Positions 30,890 through 40,571 of a DNA stretch of 64,000 bases are shown here, in pieces. The position numbers and the translations under genes were made by a program. The notes under the pieces were generated by a model, which was not told where the DNA came from, ran no database searches, and saw nothing but the letters and a program-made list of their open reading frames with translations. Position 1 is the stretch's first letter. Each line of letters opens with the position of its first letter. The DNA is from Clostridia bacterium (GTDB lineage: Bacteria > Bacillota > Clostridia > Christensenellales > Aristaeellaceae): contig JAFWEJ010000006.1 of the NCBI GenBank assembly GCA_017512985.1, forward strand, positions 62,001 to 126,000, given 5' to 3'.

Positions 30890-32758
30890 ATGTGCGGAAT
30901 CGTCGGATATACGGGACATGTACAGGCCGCTCCGATCCTGCTGGACGGGCTGGCCAGGCTGGAATACAGGGGCTACGACTCGGCCGGGCTGGCGGTCCGC
31001 AACGGCGCGGAACCGGCGGAGGTCGTGAAGGCCACGGGCAAACTGTATCACCTTGCTGACAAGACGGACCAGGGACGCGCCCTGCCGGGCACATGCGGCA
31101 TCGGACACACGCGGTGGGCCACCCACGGAGATCCGAGCATGACCAACGCACACCCGCATGTGAGCGGCAACTGCTCCGGTTCCGGATGCGGACCGGTGGA
31201 GAGCGACGTGGTGGGCGTGCACAACGGCATCATCGAGAACTTCACGGAACTGAAGGAAAAACTCCTGCGGCACGACTACGCCTTCTACAGTGATACGGAC
31301 ACGGAAGTGGCAGTCAAGCTGGTGGATTACTACTACAAGAAATATAAGATCGGCCCGGTGGACGCGATTACCCGTACCATGGTGCGTGTGCGCGGCAGCT
31401 ATGCCCTGGCGCTGATGTTCAAGGACTATCCGGATGAGATTTTTGTTGCCCGGAAGGATTCCCCGCTGGTGATCGGTACGGCGGAAGGCGCTTCCTATCT
31501 GGCGTCGGACGTGCCGGCGATCCTGAAATACACACGGAACGTATATTACATTGACAACCTGCAGGTCGGCCGGATCAGGCCCGGAGAGGTAAGATTCTAC
31601 GACCTGAACGGCGACGAGGTGTCCCTGCCGCTGACGGAAATCACCTGGGACGCGGCGGCGGCGGAAAAGGACGGATATGAGCATTTTATGCTCAAGGAGA
31701 TCCATGAGCAGCCGAAGGCTGTGCGGGATACACTGAACAGCCTGGTAAAGGACGGAAAGATCAATCTGGAAGGCACGGGACTGACGGACGAGACGCTGAA
31801 GAATCTCAGCCGGATTGATATCGTGGCCTGCGGTTCCGCCTGGCATGTGGGCATGGCGGCGCAGTATGTGATCGAGGACCTGGTGAAGATCCCGGTCCGG
31901 GTGGAACTGGCGAGCGAATACCGCTACCGCAGCATCCCTGTGGCTCCGGATACGCTGGTGATTATCATCAGCCAGAGCGGGGAGACTGCGGACAGCCTGG
32001 CGGCCCTGCGGGTGGCAAAGGAACGCGGCGCGATGACGCTGGCAGTGGTGAACGTGATCGGTTCCACGATTGCCCGGGAAGCGGAACACACGCTGTATAC
32101 GCTGGCAGGCCCGGAGATTGCCGTGGCGACGACCAAAGCCTACAGCGCCCAGCTGATCGCCATGGACGTGCTGTCGATACACCTGGCCGCTGTGCGCGGG
32201 ATGATCACGGAGGAACAGGTGGCAGGATACCTGCAGGCGCTTGCGGCAATTCCGGACCAGATCAGCCGGGTGCTGGAAGAAAAACAGCGGCTGCAGTGGT
32301 TCTCCTCCAAGATTGCCAATACGCATGATATCTTCTTCATCGGCCGCGGACTGGATTATGCGATCAGCCTGGAAGGCAGCCTGAAGATGAAGGAGATCAG
32401 CTATATCCATTCCGAAGCCTATGCGGCAGGCGAACTGAAGCACGGCACGATCAGCCTGATTGAGCAGAATACCCTGGTGGTCGGCGTGCTGACCCAGGGA
32501 ATCCTGTATGAAAAGACGCTGTCCAATATGCTGGAATGCAAGAGCCGCGGCGCCTACCTGATGGGACTGACCACGAACGGGAACTTCTCCGTGGAGGATT
32601 CGGTGAACTTTACGGTATATGTGCCGAAGACGGACGAGCATTTCATCGCTTCGCTGGCGATTGTGCCGCTGCAGCTGCTGGCGTATTACACCAGCGTGAA
32701 CAGGGGCCTGGATGTGGATAAGCCGAGGAACCTGGCAAAGAGCGTAACGGTTGAATGA
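30890..32758 (+). CDS. glmS: Glutamine--fructose-6-phosphate aminotransferase
   Basis: A 622-residue GlmS that makes glucosamine-6-phosphate for cell-wall precursors. The N-terminal glutaminase uses C2 (MCGIVGYTG), with GHTRWATHG and HNGIIENF as further markers; two SIS isomerase domains follow (ACGSAWHVGMA, ISQSGETADSL, KTLSNMLECKSRGA) and the conserved end PRNLAKSVTVE is intact. AAGGAG precedes the ATG. The protein is slightly longer than E. coli GlmS. Cytoplasmic, essential pathway. Confidence 0.97.
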   Translation: MCGIVGYTGHVQAAPILLDGLARLEYRGYDSAGLAVRNGAEPAEVVKATGKLYHLADKTDQGRALPGTCGIGHTRWATHGDPSMTNAHPHVSGNCSGSGCGPVESDVVGVHNGIIENFTELKEKLLRHDYAFYSDTDTEVAVKLVDYYYKKYKIGPVDAITRTMVRVRGSYALALMFKDYPDEIFVARKDSPLVIGTAEGASYLASDVPAILKYTRNVYYIDNLQVGRIRPGEVRFYDLNGDEVSLPLTEITWDAAAAEKDGYEHFMLKEIHEQPKAVRDTLNSLVKDGKINLEGTGLTDETLKNLSRIDIVACGSAWHVGMAAQYVIEDLVKIPVRVELASEYRYRSIPVAPDTLVIIISQSGETADSLAALRVAKERGAMTLAVVNVIGSTIAREAEHTLYTLAGPEIAVATTKAYSAQLIAMDVLSIHLAAVRGMITEEQVAGYLQALAAIPDQISRVLEEKQRLQWFSSKIANTHDIFFIGRGLDYAISLEGSLKMKEISYIHSEAYAAGELKHGTISLIEQNTLVVGVLTQGILYEKTLSNMLECKSRGAYLMGLTTNGNFSVEDSVNFTVYVPKTDEHFIASLAIVPLQLLAYYTSVNRGLDVDKPRNLAKSVTVE

Positions 32759-32785
32759 ATAATGAAAAATGAATAATGAAGAATT
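32753..32785 (+). repeat. Short AT-rich intergenic repeat (TGAATAATGAAAAATGAATAATGA)
   Basis: Same TGAATAATGAA-type units as at 20031, directly overlapping the glmS stop and filling the gap to pyrG. Confidence 0.5.
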
Positions 32786-32822
32786 ATTGCTTTACTGAAG
32801 AGTTGCGTGTGAGGGTGGGAGT

Positions 32823-34433
32823 ATGACGAAGTACATTTTTGTGACCGGCGGTGTGGTATCAGGACTGGGGAAGGGCATTACGGCGGCGTCGCTGGGGCGG
32901 CTGCTGAAGGCGCGGGGCATCAAGGTTGCCGCGCAGAAGCTGGATCCGTATATCAATACGGACCCCGGCACGATGAGCCCTTACCAGCACGGCGAGGTTT
33001 ATGTGACCGAGGACGGCGCGGAAACCGACCTGGACCTGGGCCATTATGAGCGGTTCATTGACGAGGACCTGAACAAATATTCCAACCTGACGACCGGCAA
33101 GGTCTACGCGAATGTGATCCAGAAGGAACGCCAGGGTGGATATCTCGGATCCACGGTGCAGACGATCCCGCACATCACGGACGAAATCAAGCGGTTTATC
33201 TACCGGGTCGGCGAAAAGAGCGACGCGGACGTGGTTATTACCGAGATCGGCGGCACGATCGGCGATATTGAGAGCCAGCCCTTCATCGAAGCGATCCGCG
33301 AGGTGGGCCTGGAGGTCGGCCGGGAGAACGCGTGTTATATCCATGTGACGCTGGTGCCCTATCTGAAGGCCAGCGGAGAGCACAAGTCCAAGCCCACCCA
33401 GCACAGCGTGAAGGAACTGCAGGGCATGGGCATCAGCCCGACTATCATTGTGCTGCGGGCGGATGAGAAGATCACCGACGAGACCATATTCAGCAAGATT
33501 GCCCATTTCTGCAATGTGAAGGACGACTGCGTGATCGAAAATACCACGCTGCCGACGCTTTATGCCGCCCCCCTGATGCTGGAAAAGGCCGGTTTCGCGG
33601 CGGTGGTCTGCCGGGAGCTGGGGCTGAAGAGCCCGGCGCCGGACCTGAAGGACTGGGAGAACCTGGTGGAGCGGATCGGCCATCAGACGAAGAAAGTGAA
33701 GATCGGCCTGGTGGGCAAATATGTCCAGCTGCACGACGCCTACCTGTCCGTGGCGGAAGCCCTGCGGCACGCGGGTTATGCCCAGGACGTGAAAGTGGAG
33801 ATTGAATGGATCGATTCCGAGCGGCTGACGGCTGACACAGTGGAGGAGATCCTGAGCCCCCTGCAAGGGATCATCGTGCCCGGCGGTTTCGGAGGCCGCG
33901 GTATTGAGGGAATGATCCTGTCCGCACAGTGGGCGCGGGAGCACCATATCCCGTATTTCGGCATCTGCCTGGGCATGCAGGTGGCAGTGATTGAGTATGC
34001 CCGGAACAAGGCCGGGATGGAAGGCGCGAACTCCCGAGAGTTTGACGAGAATGCTCCCTACAAGGTCATCAACTTTATGCCGGGCCAGAACGACGAGATT
34101 GACAAGGGCGGTACGCTGCGGCTCGGGCGTTATCCGTGCGTCCTGAAAGAAGGAACCGTAATCGCGAAATGCTACGGGGAAACCCGGATCGGCGAGCGCC
34201 ACCGCCACCGCTATGAGTTCGCAAACGAATACCGCGAAGCGCTGCAGGACGCCGGGCTGGTTCTCTCCGGCCTGTCGCCGGACGAGCGGCTGGTGGAGAC
34301 CGTGGAAATCCCGGACGAAGATTTCTTTGTGGGCGTGCAGTTCCATCCGGAATTCAAGAGCCGGCCGAACAAGCCGCATCCGCTGTTCATGGGCTTCATC
34401 GGCGCGGCGGCGAAAGCAATTCAAAATTCATAA
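32823..34433 (+). CDS. pyrG: CTP synthase
   Basis: A 536-residue enzyme that aminates UTP to CTP using glutamine. The synthetase half begins [17 protein letters not shown] and contains [23 protein letters not shown]; the class I glutamine amidotransferase half has the catalytic cysteine C382 in GICLGMQ and the FHPEFKSRP histidine/glutamate near the end. The final residues (QNS) are encoded by an AT-rich repeat that overlaps the stop codon. A strong terminator follows at 34473. Confidence 0.97.
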   Translation: MTKYIFVTGGVVSGLGKGITAASLGRLLKARGIKVAAQKLDPYINTDPGTMSPYQHGEVYVTEDGAETDLDLGHYERFIDEDLNKYSNLTTGKVYANVIQKERQGGYLGSTVQTIPHITDEIKRFIYRVGEKSDADVVITEIGGTIGDIESQPFIEAIREVGLEVGRENACYIHVTLVPYLKASGEHKSKPTQHSVKELQGMGISPTIIVLRADEKITDETIFSKIAHFCNVKDDCVIENTTLPTLYAAPLMLEKAGFAAVVCRELGLKSPAPDLKDWENLVERIGHQTKKVKIGLVGKYVQLHDAYLSVAEALRHAGYAQDVKVEIEWIDSERLTADTVEEILSPLQGIIVPGGFGGRGIEGMILSAQWAREHHIPYFGICLGMQVAVIEYARNKAGMEGANSREFDENAPYKVINFMPGQNDEIDKGGTLRLGRYPCVLKEGTVIAKCYGETRIGERHRHRYEFANEYREALQDAGLVLSGLSPDERLVETVEIPDEDFFVGVQFHPEFKSRPNKPHPLFMGFIGAAAKAIQNS

Positions 34434-34449
34434 TTCACAATTCATAATT
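34425..34449 (+). repeat. Short AT-rich repeat overlapping the pyrG stop
   Basis: AATTCATAATTCACAATTCATAATT-type units, reverse complement of the copies at 20031 and 32753. It supplies the pyrG stop codon. Confidence 0.55.
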
Positions 34450-34472
34450 GTTTGTCATTCGCCAGTTTACAG

Positions 34473-34503
34473 GGCACGGGGCGGGAGATCCCGTGCCTTT
34501 TTG
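34473..34503 (+). terminator. Intrinsic terminator after pyrG
   Basis: GGCACGGG (34473-34480) and CCCGTGCC (34490-34497) with loop GCGGGAGAT, followed by TTTTTG. Confidence 0.85.
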
Positions 34504-34586
34504 TTTGTGAAACAGGTTGAATTATTTTGCAAAAAAGCGCATAATATACAGACAGGGATTAATACAACTGCAAGGCGGATTTCGGA

Positions 34587-35663
34587 ATGAAGTTTTTTCT
34601 GGATTTTCTGCACCAGAAAGTGCCGAGGGACCGGGGGGAGATCCCGCCGTATTACCGCAGGGCACTGACAGCCAGCGAGATTCTGCAGGCGGTCTATTTT
34701 CTGGTGTGCTTTTTCCTGTATCCGCTGATCAACAGCCGGTGGGAATGGATCCCGATTCTGTTCATCGCCGCCACAGGCGTCTGCCTCTGGGCGGTGAAAA
34801 CGCAGAAAACCCGTACCAACCTGATTCTGTACGCGCTGGTATGCGGCGGATGGGTATTCTGGAACGTCCGGCATTTCGGCTGGAGCAGCGGCGTGCAGCA
34901 TTTTCTGACGCTGATGCTGGTGTTTGTGTTCTTTAATGTTTACGACAGGCCGCTGTATAAGATCATCTGGTTCGTGGCGATTCTGTCGTTCCGGATCCTG
35001 CTGTTCTCCATTTCCCAGCATGTGCCCGCCATGTACAAGATGGAAGCGGACGCCAATACGGTCTACCAGACGGTGAACACGGTTGCCTTCTTCCTGATGC
35101 TGGCTGTCATGTGCGTCATTTTCAGCACGAGCATCCAGGATACAGAGCGGGAACTGCGGCTGAAAAACCAGACGCTGCACAAGGAAGCCGGTACCGATCC
35201 GCTGACCGGGCTGCCCAACCGCCGGGCGATGATTGAGCAGATTGAGCAGCATTTTAAAGAGAACAGTGACCAGCCGTTCAGCGTGGCGATTGCCGATATT
35301 GATTTTTTCAAGACGGTGAACGATACCTACGGGCATAACTGCGGCGACTATACGCTGGTGAAGCTGACGGAGCTGTTCAAAGAGCATGCCATGGGCCGGT
35401 ACAGCGCCTGCCGCTGGGGCGGGGAGGAGTTCTGCTTCTTCATGCCCGGCATGAATATTGACGAGGCCGGCACGGTGATGAACGACCTGTGCTTTGCGGT
35501 GGAGAAGATGGAACTGGAGTATGAAGAGCATCAGTTTTCCATCACCATCACCATCGGCGTGGAGGAATACGACTTTAATTCTCCGTTGGAAGATTTGCTG
35601 GATTCCGCGGATGAGAAGCTGTATATGGGCAAGAATGCCGGCAGGAATCGTGTTGTTGTATAA
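34587..35663 (+). CDS. Membrane-bound diguanylate cyclase (GGDEF domain)
   Basis: A 358-residue protein with about five to six transmembrane helices in residues 33-180 and a C-terminal GGDEF domain. The active-site motif is GGEEF at 278-282, preceded by DPLTGLPNRRAM and DIDFFKTVNDTYGH. The RxxD inhibitory site five residues before the motif is absent, so product inhibition is unlikely. It should make cyclic di-GMP from GTP in response to a membrane signal. The ATG lacks an ideal RBS (CAAGGCGG region). A CDF transporter gene follows after 29 bp. Confidence 0.9.
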   Translation: MKFFLDFLHQKVPRDRGEIPPYYRRALTASEILQAVYFLVCFFLYPLINSRWEWIPILFIAATGVCLWAVKTQKTRTNLILYALVCGGWVFWNVRHFGWSSGVQHFLTLMLVFVFFNVYDRPLYKIIWFVAILSFRILLFSISQHVPAMYKMEADANTVYQTVNTVAFFLMLAVMCVIFSTSIQDTERELRLKNQTLHKEAGTDPLTGLPNRRAMIEQIEQHFKENSDQPFSVAIADIDFFKTVNDTYGHNCGDYTLVKLTELFKEHAMGRYSACRWGGEEFCFFMPGMNIDEAGTVMNDLCFAVEKMELEYEEHQFSITITIGVEEYDFNSPLEDLLDSADEKLYMGKNAGRNRVVV

Positions 35664-35692
35664 CAGCATTAAAACTCAAAGAAGATGTAAGA

Positions 35693-36610
35693 ATGGAAAA
35701 CAATAAGGATATAAAAGAACAATCGAATACCGAGGGGTTCCAGGCCGCGGCGACGAGGGTCTCTGTGATCAGCATGGTCACAAATGTGATCCTGACCATG
35801 CTGAAGCTGGCGGCCGGCGTAATCGCGCGTTCCGGCGCCATGATCAGCGACGCGGTCCATTCCGCGTCGGATATATTCAGCGGGCTGATTGTGCTGATCG
35901 GCGTGCGGATCTCTTCCAAGGCGCCGGATGAAAGCCATCCCTACGGGCACGAACGCTATGAGTGCGTGGCGGCGCTGCTGCTGTCCGGCGTGCTGGCAGT
36001 GGTTGGCGGCACCATCGGCGTGAATGCGGTGAAGGATATCATCAACGGTACCGTGCAGGAGGCGCCTGGCTTCCTGGCGCTGATCGCGGCAGCGGTTTCC
36101 ATTGTGACGAAGGAGACGCTCTTCTGGTATACGCGGGGATACGCGAAACGCTACCGTTCCACAGCGCTGCATGCGGAAGCGTGGCACCAGCGGAGCGACG
36201 CGCTTTCTTCCGTCGGCGCGCTGATCGGTATTGCCGGCGCGCGATTGGGCGTACCGGTCATGGAACCGATCGCGAGTTTTATCATCGCGCTGTTTATTCT
36301 CCGCGTGGCGGTCCGGATTTTCCGTGACGCTGTCGATCAGATGGTGGACCATTCCGCCAGCGAGGAAGCGGAAACCGCTTTCCGCACGACCGCGCTGGAA
36401 CAGCCTGGAGTGCAGGGCGTGGAGCTGCTGCGGACGCGGATGTTCGGCAACCGGGTGTATGTCGACCTGGAAATAGCGGCGGACCCGGCCCTGACGCTGG
36501 CTGAGGCCCATGAAATCGCGGAACGGGTGCACGACGCGATCGAGCAGACTTATCCCGATGTGAAGCACATTATGGTCCACGTTAACCCGGTAAAGGGGCA
36601 GGCAACATGA
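35693..36610 (+). CDS. Cation diffusion facilitator family transporter
   Basis: A 305-residue CDF antiporter for divalent metals such as Zn2+, Mn2+ or Fe2+. Six helices are expected; metal-site motifs are SDAVHSASDIFSG in helix 2 and AWHQRSDALSSVG in helix 5 (HxxxD/DxxxD pattern). A cytoplasmic C-terminal domain (GVQGVELLRTRMFGNRVYVDLEIA) closes the protein. The stop overlaps the start of the Crp/Fnr gene as ATGA, so metal efflux and that regulator are likely linked. Metal specificity cannot be read. Confidence 0.9.
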   Translation: MENNKDIKEQSNTEGFQAAATRVSVISMVTNVILTMLKLAAGVIARSGAMISDAVHSASDIFSGLIVLIGVRISSKAPDESHPYGHERYECVAALLLSGVLAVVGGTIGVNAVKDIINGTVQEAPGFLALIAAAVSIVTKETLFWYTRGYAKRYRSTALHAEAWHQRSDALSSVGALIGIAGARLGVPVMEPIASFIIALFILRVAVRIFRDAVDQMVDHSASEEAETAFRTTALEQPGVQGVELLRTRMFGNRVYVDLEIAADPALTLAEAHEIAERVHDAIEQTYPDVKHIMVHVNPVKGQAT

Positions 36611-37278
36611 AAAAGAAGCAGCTGAACGAGCAGGACCTGGCTGTGCTGCGGACCAATCCGCTTTTCAAAGGGCTGGAGCAAGACCGGTTTGAACGGCAGC
36701 TGCAGGTGATGAAGGCGGAGAAAGCAACCGGTGAAAAGGGAGAGATGCTCCAGGCCATCGGGGAACCCATCCGGCGGTTCGGCATCGTGCTGAGCGGCGC
36801 CGTGCAGGTGTGTGTGGACGACATCGAGGGCAACCGGATGATCATGGCCGAGGTGGCGCCCGGCAATTCCTTCGGAGAGTCGCTGTGCTTCCTGCGGACA
36901 AAGGAATCCCCGGTCTATATCTTTGCATCCGAGGACTCGGAACTGCTGTGGCTTTCCACGGAAGAACTTTTTGCCGGATCCGACGCGTTCTACCGGGAGA
37001 TCCAGCACCGGTTCACCGCCACGCTGGCCGGGAAAGCCCTGACGATGAATAACCGGATCCAGGTGCTCAGCCGGCTCAGCCTGCGCGGGAAACTGACCGC
37101 GTATTTCACGGAGCTGGCGGCTGCCCAGGGAAACGACGTGATCCGCCTGCCGATGAACCGGGAGGATACCGCGGCGTATATCGGCGCCAACCGCAGCGCC
37201 CTGTCCAGGGAACTGGCTAGGATGAGGAATGAGGGCTTGATCGATTACCGGAAAAACGAGATCAGGATATTGAGATAA
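36607..37278 (+). CDS. Crp/Fnr family transcriptional regulator
   Basis: A 223-residue regulator with an N-terminal cyclic-nucleotide-binding beta barrel (LFKGLEQDRFERQL ... APGNSFGESLCFL) and a C-terminal HTH_Crp (MNREDTAAYIGANRSALSRELARMRNEGLI). Fnr-type cluster cysteines are absent, so the signal is a small molecule, not oxygen through a 4Fe-4S cluster. It overlaps the CDF gene by 4 bp, suggesting control of that operon or of the ABC genes beyond the terminator downstream. Confidence 0.88.
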   Translation: MKKKQLNEQDLAVLRTNPLFKGLEQDRFERQLQVMKAEKATGEKGEMLQAIGEPIRRFGIVLSGAVQVCVDDIEGNRMIMAEVAPGNSFGESLCFLRTKESPVYIFASEDSELLWLSTEELFAGSDAFYREIQHRFTATLAGKALTMNNRIQVLSRLSLRGKLTAYFTELAAAQGNDVIRLPMNREDTAAYIGANRSALSRELARMRNEGLIDYRKNEIRILR

Positions 37279-37292
37279 ACAGAGAGGTACAG

Positions 37293-37320
37293 AATCCGTT
37301 GCAATCGCAACGGATTTTTG
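37293..37320 (+). terminator. Intrinsic terminator after the Crp/Fnr gene
   Basis: AATCCGTTGC (37293-37302) and GCAACGGATT (37307-37316) around AATC, followed by TTT. It separates the CDF-Crp unit from the ABC genes. Confidence 0.82.
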
Positions 37321-37376
37321 TTATGCTTTCTGCTATGATGGCGTCGCCGAAACGGCAAGGAAAGGATGATTTGGTT

Positions 37377-38291
37377 ATGAAAAAGATCATTGCGCTGATG
37401 ACGGCGCTGGTGCTTGTGATGGGACTGTGCGCTTTTGCGAACGCGGAGGACGCGGATATTTCCGGCCTGACCGTGACTTCCCCGGGCGGAGCGCCGGCGC
37501 TGGCACTGGCCACGATGGCTGTGGAAAACAAGGACAACTATACCTATATTGCCGCCGACACGATCGCTGCGGCGTTTGCGGGACAGGAAGCCGACTTTAT
37601 CATTGCTCCGGTGAATGCCGGCGCGAAGCTGTACAAGGCCGGGAAGTCCACCTATAAGCTGGCGGCTGTGGTGAGCTGGGGCAACCTGTTCATTGCTGCC
37701 CAGAAGGCGGACCTGACAGCAGAAGACCTGAACGGCGCAAAAATTACGCTGTTCGGCGAGAACACGATCAACGCCTCCGTGGTGCTGTATGCCCTTAAAG
37801 CAAACGGCATCGAACCTGCGAGCGTGGAATACCTGGCCGGCGCGGCGGAAACCCAGGCGTTGCTGCTGACTGATGCGGAAGCCATCGTGGTGACGGCGGA
37901 ACCTGCCCTGACCGCGGCAAAGATGAAGAACGACCAGATCGGCGCCATTGCGGTGAACGGCCTGTTCGGCGAGGAAGGATACGCCCAGGCCGGCCTGTTT
38001 GTGAAGGCCGGCACGCTGGAAGCGCAGCCGGAAGCGGTGGCAGCTTTCCTGAAGGCCGCTGAGGAAGCCTGCGGCAAGTGCACAACAGACGTGGCGAACG
38101 TGGCGGAAGCGGCTGTGGCCCTGGAAATCCTGCCCAACGCCAAGGTGGCCGCTGCGGCGATCCCGGGATGCGCGATCCGCTTTGTGACGGCGCAGGACGC
38201 GAAGGCGCTGGTAGAGAAGACCGTGCAGATCGATCCGGCGCAGTTCGGCGGCGAAGTACCCGCGGACGATTTCTACTATGGAGCGGAATAA
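37377..38291 (+). CDS. ABC transporter substrate-binding protein (SsuA/NMT1-like)
   Basis: Start at ATG 37377 because a signal peptide follows (MKK, hydrophobic core, ANAED). The 304-residue protein resembles the nitrate/sulfonate/thiamine-precursor binding proteins: LTVTSPGGAPALALATMAVEN, ADFIIAPVNAGAKLYKAG, VVSWGNLFIAAQ and ALLLTDAEAIVVTAEPA. It would hand its ligand to the permease encoded next, whose start overlaps by 14 bp. The ligand is unknown. No cognate ATPase is encoded alongside. Confidence 0.82.
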   Translation: MKKIIALMTALVLVMGLCAFANAEDADISGLTVTSPGGAPALALATMAVENKDNYTYIAADTIAAAFAGQEADFIIAPVNAGAKLYKAGKSTYKLAAVVSWGNLFIAAQKADLTAEDLNGAKITLFGENTINASVVLYALKANGIEPASVEYLAGAAETQALLLTDAEAIVVTAEPALTAAKMKNDQIGAIAVNGLFGEEGYAQAGLFVKAGTLEAQPEAVAAFLKAAEEACGKCTTDVANVAEAAVALEILPNAKVAAAAIPGCAIRFVTAQDAKALVEKTVQIDPAQFGGEVPADDFYYGAE

Positions 38292-39045
38292 CAAAAGGAA
38301 CAATACGCTGGCCTTCTGCCTGGGGATTCTCCTTGTCGGGGTGATGATCCAGGCAGCCGGCTGGCTGAAGAGCGACCGCCTGGTCTTTCCCGGCGTGGGG
38401 GAGATCCTGGCGGCGTTTGTCCGTCTTTTGGGCACGGAAAAAGCCTGGAGGCAGATCGGCACGACGCTGCTTCACCTGGCGGAGGCGCTGGCGGTCTCTT
38501 CCGTGACCGGCATCGCGCTGGGCCTGGCACAGGGACGGAGCCCGTTCTTCCGGACGCTGCTCCGGCCTTTGATGATCCTCCTTCGTTCGATCCCGATGAT
38601 CGTGATGACGGTGATCATCATGGTGCTGACAAAGTATGAGAAAGTGCCGCTGATTGCCACGTCCCTGATGCTGGTTCCCCTGATCAGCGAGGCGACCTGC
38701 GAAGGTTTCCTGCGGATCGAACCGGAACTGGTGGACGTATACCGGATGAACAGCGGGTTCACGCCCCGAGTGCTGTTCCGGGTTTACCTGCCGCTGATGG
38801 CGGGGTACCTGAAACAGGCCTATGTGAACGCGGTCGGCATGGGCATCAAGCTCACGGTGACCACGGAATACCTGGTCCAGGCGCGGGATACGCTGGGCAA
38901 GGCGGTCTACTCCAGCAGCTATTTCAACGAGTACGCGGAGATCTACGCCTATGCCATGATCATGATCATCCTGGTAGTGCTGGTCGGCGCGCTGCCGGGC
39001 CGGATCGGGAAATTGGCAGAAGCATACAGAAGGAGCCATCCGTGA
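38278..39045 (+). CDS. ABC transporter permease (SsuC/TauC family)
   Basis: A 255-residue membrane protein with six helices. The BPD_transp_1 pattern is present: LHLAEALAVSSVTGIALGLAQG, LRSIPMIVMTVIIM and the ATPase-contact loop region EPELVDVYRMNSGFTPRVLFRVYLPLMAGY. It overlaps the binding protein gene by 14 bp. It ends in a hairpin (39033-39058). Without a neighbouring ATPase gene it must borrow one encoded elsewhere. Confidence 0.85.
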   Translation: MERNNKRNNTLAFCLGILLVGVMIQAAGWLKSDRLVFPGVGEILAAFVRLLGTEKAWRQIGTTLLHLAEALAVSSVTGIALGLAQGRSPFFRTLLRPLMILLRSIPMIVMTVIIMVLTKYEKVPLIATSLMLVPLISEATCEGFLRIEPELVDVYRMNSGFTPRVLFRVYLPLMAGYLKQAYVNAVGMGIKLTVTTEYLVQARDTLGKAVYSSSYFNEYAEIYAYAMIMIILVVLVGALPGRIGKLAEAYRRSHP

Positions 39046-39058
39046 TGACGGATGGCTC
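39033..39058. terminator. Hairpin overlapping the SsuC-like stop codon
   Basis: GAGCCATCCGT (39033-39043) and ACGGATGGCTC (39048-39058) form an 11-bp stem around GATG. A T run is missing on both sides, so it may stabilise mRNA ends or work as a weak bidirectional terminator between the convergent genes. Confidence 0.5.
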
Positions 39059-39074
39059 CTGAACTATACTGGGG

Positions 39075-40373
39075 TCATTTCTTCGCGCCTTTTTCGGCGA
39101 GGAGTTTCTTCGCGCTGGCGATGCGAACGCACAGGGTGAAGGTTTCCATGGCGGTCTGCAGCTCATTGAGCGTCGGGTAGGTCGGCGCGATGCGGATGTT
39201 GGAGTCGTTGGGGTCCTTTCCGTAGGGCCAGGTGGCGCCGGCGGGAGTCATGATGACGCCCGCTTTCTTCATCAGGGCGACGATCTCCTTCGCGCAGCCG
39301 GGCAGGGAATCGAACAGGATAAAGTATCCGCCGCGGGGCTTGGTCCAGGTGCCGATCTCCAGGCCGGCGAGGTGCTTTTCCAGAGTATCCTCCACCATCT
39401 CGAACTTCGGGCGGATGATGGCGGCATGTTTGCGCATATGCTCCACCATGCCGTGGATATCACCGAAGAAACGCACGTGGCGCAGCTGGTTCACCTTGTC
39501 GTGGCCGATGGTCTGGAACTTCAGGGTGTTCACGAAGTCGACCATGTTGTTCGGGCTGGTGGCCACGGCGGCGATGCCGCTGCCGGGGAAGGTAATCTTG
39601 GAGGTGGAGGCAAACTTGTAAACCAGGTCCGGATTGCCGGCGCGCTTGCACTCCGCCAGGATCTCGATCAGGTAGTCCTGATGGTCGTCATAGAGGTGAT
39701 GCATGCCGTAGGCGTTGTCCCAGAAGATCCGGAAGTCCGGCGCGGCAGGCTTCAGCCGGGCGAAGCGGCGGACCGTCTCGTCCGAGTAGGAAATACCCTG
39801 GGGGTTGGAGTACTTCGGCACGCACCAGATACCCTTGATCGTCGCGTCTTCGCTGACCAGCTTTTCCACGATATCCATATCGGGGCCGGTGGGAGTCATG
39901 GGAACGGGGATCATCTTGATGCCGAAATACTGGGTGATCGCGAAATGGCGGTCGTAACCGGGCACGGGGCAGAGGAACTTGACCTCCGGCTGCTGGCACC
40001 AGGGGGTGTTGCCCATGACGCCGTGGGTCCAGACGCGGGAGATGGTATCGAACATGACGTTCAGGGAGGAGTTCCCGTAGATGATAATATCCTTGGGGTT
40101 GTTCTCCATCATGTCGCCCAGCAGCTCGCGCGCTTCCTCGATACCGGTCAGCTGGCCGTAGTTCCGGCAGTCTGTACCGTCTTCGCAGGTAAGATCGGAA
40201 GAAGAATCCAGCACGTCCATCATATGCATGGAAAGATCCAGCTGGTCAATGCAGGGGATGCCCCGGCTCATGTTCAGCTGCATATCCATGGCCTGAACCT
40301 TTTTGTATTCCTTTTTCAGCTCATCCAGTTCCAGGGCGAGTTCTTCAGCGGTCATCTCCACATAAGGCTTCAT
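39075..40373 (-). CDS. Aminotransferase class I/II (MocR-like aspartate aminotransferase, PF12897 type)
   Basis: Start at the ATG ending at 40373: AGAAAGG upstream is spaced correctly for it, while the in-frame ATG three codons earlier abuts that site. The 432-residue enzyme starts LALELDELKKEYKKVQAMDMQLNMSRGIP, typical of a distinct group of bacterial aspartate aminotransferases. PLP lysine is in FASTSKITFPGSGIA, and WDNAYGMHHL holds the cofactor aspartate/tyrosine. It should convert aspartate and 2-oxoglutarate to oxaloacetate and glutamate. Single gene. Confidence 0.87.
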   Translation of the reverse strand: MKPYVEMTAEELALELDELKKEYKKVQAMDMQLNMSRGIPCIDQLDLSMHMMDVLDSSSDLTCEDGTDCRNYGQLTGIEEARELLGDMMENNPKDIIIYGNSSLNVMFDTISRVWTHGVMGNTPWCQQPEVKFLCPVPGYDRHFAITQYFGIKMIPVPMTPTGPDMDIVEKLVSEDATIKGIWCVPKYSNPQGISYSDETVRRFARLKPAAPDFRIFWDNAYGMHHLYDDHQDYLIEILAECKRAGNPDLVYKFASTSKITFPGSGIAAVATSPNNMVDFVNTLKFQTIGHDKVNQLRHVRFFGDIHGMVEHMRKHAAIIRPKFEMVEDTLEKHLAGLEIGTWTKPRGGYFILFDSLPGCAKEIVALMKKAGVIMTPAGATWPYGKDPNDSNIRIAPTYPTLNELQTAMETFTLCVRIASAKKLLAEKGAKK

Positions 40374-40571
40374 GACGGACATCCTTTCTACTGAAAAAGA
40401 TTACACATAAAATTATCATAAACCCCTTTTGTTTTCAAGCATCGGGATGTTTTTTGGGTGGTTTGTTTAAAATGTCACCGGTTATTAACATTCAGGTTTT
40501 GATTTGTCAGCCTGCGTTGATTGACACGCAACGGTTTGAGAAATATGATAATTCCGAAAGGTGGGAAATGT

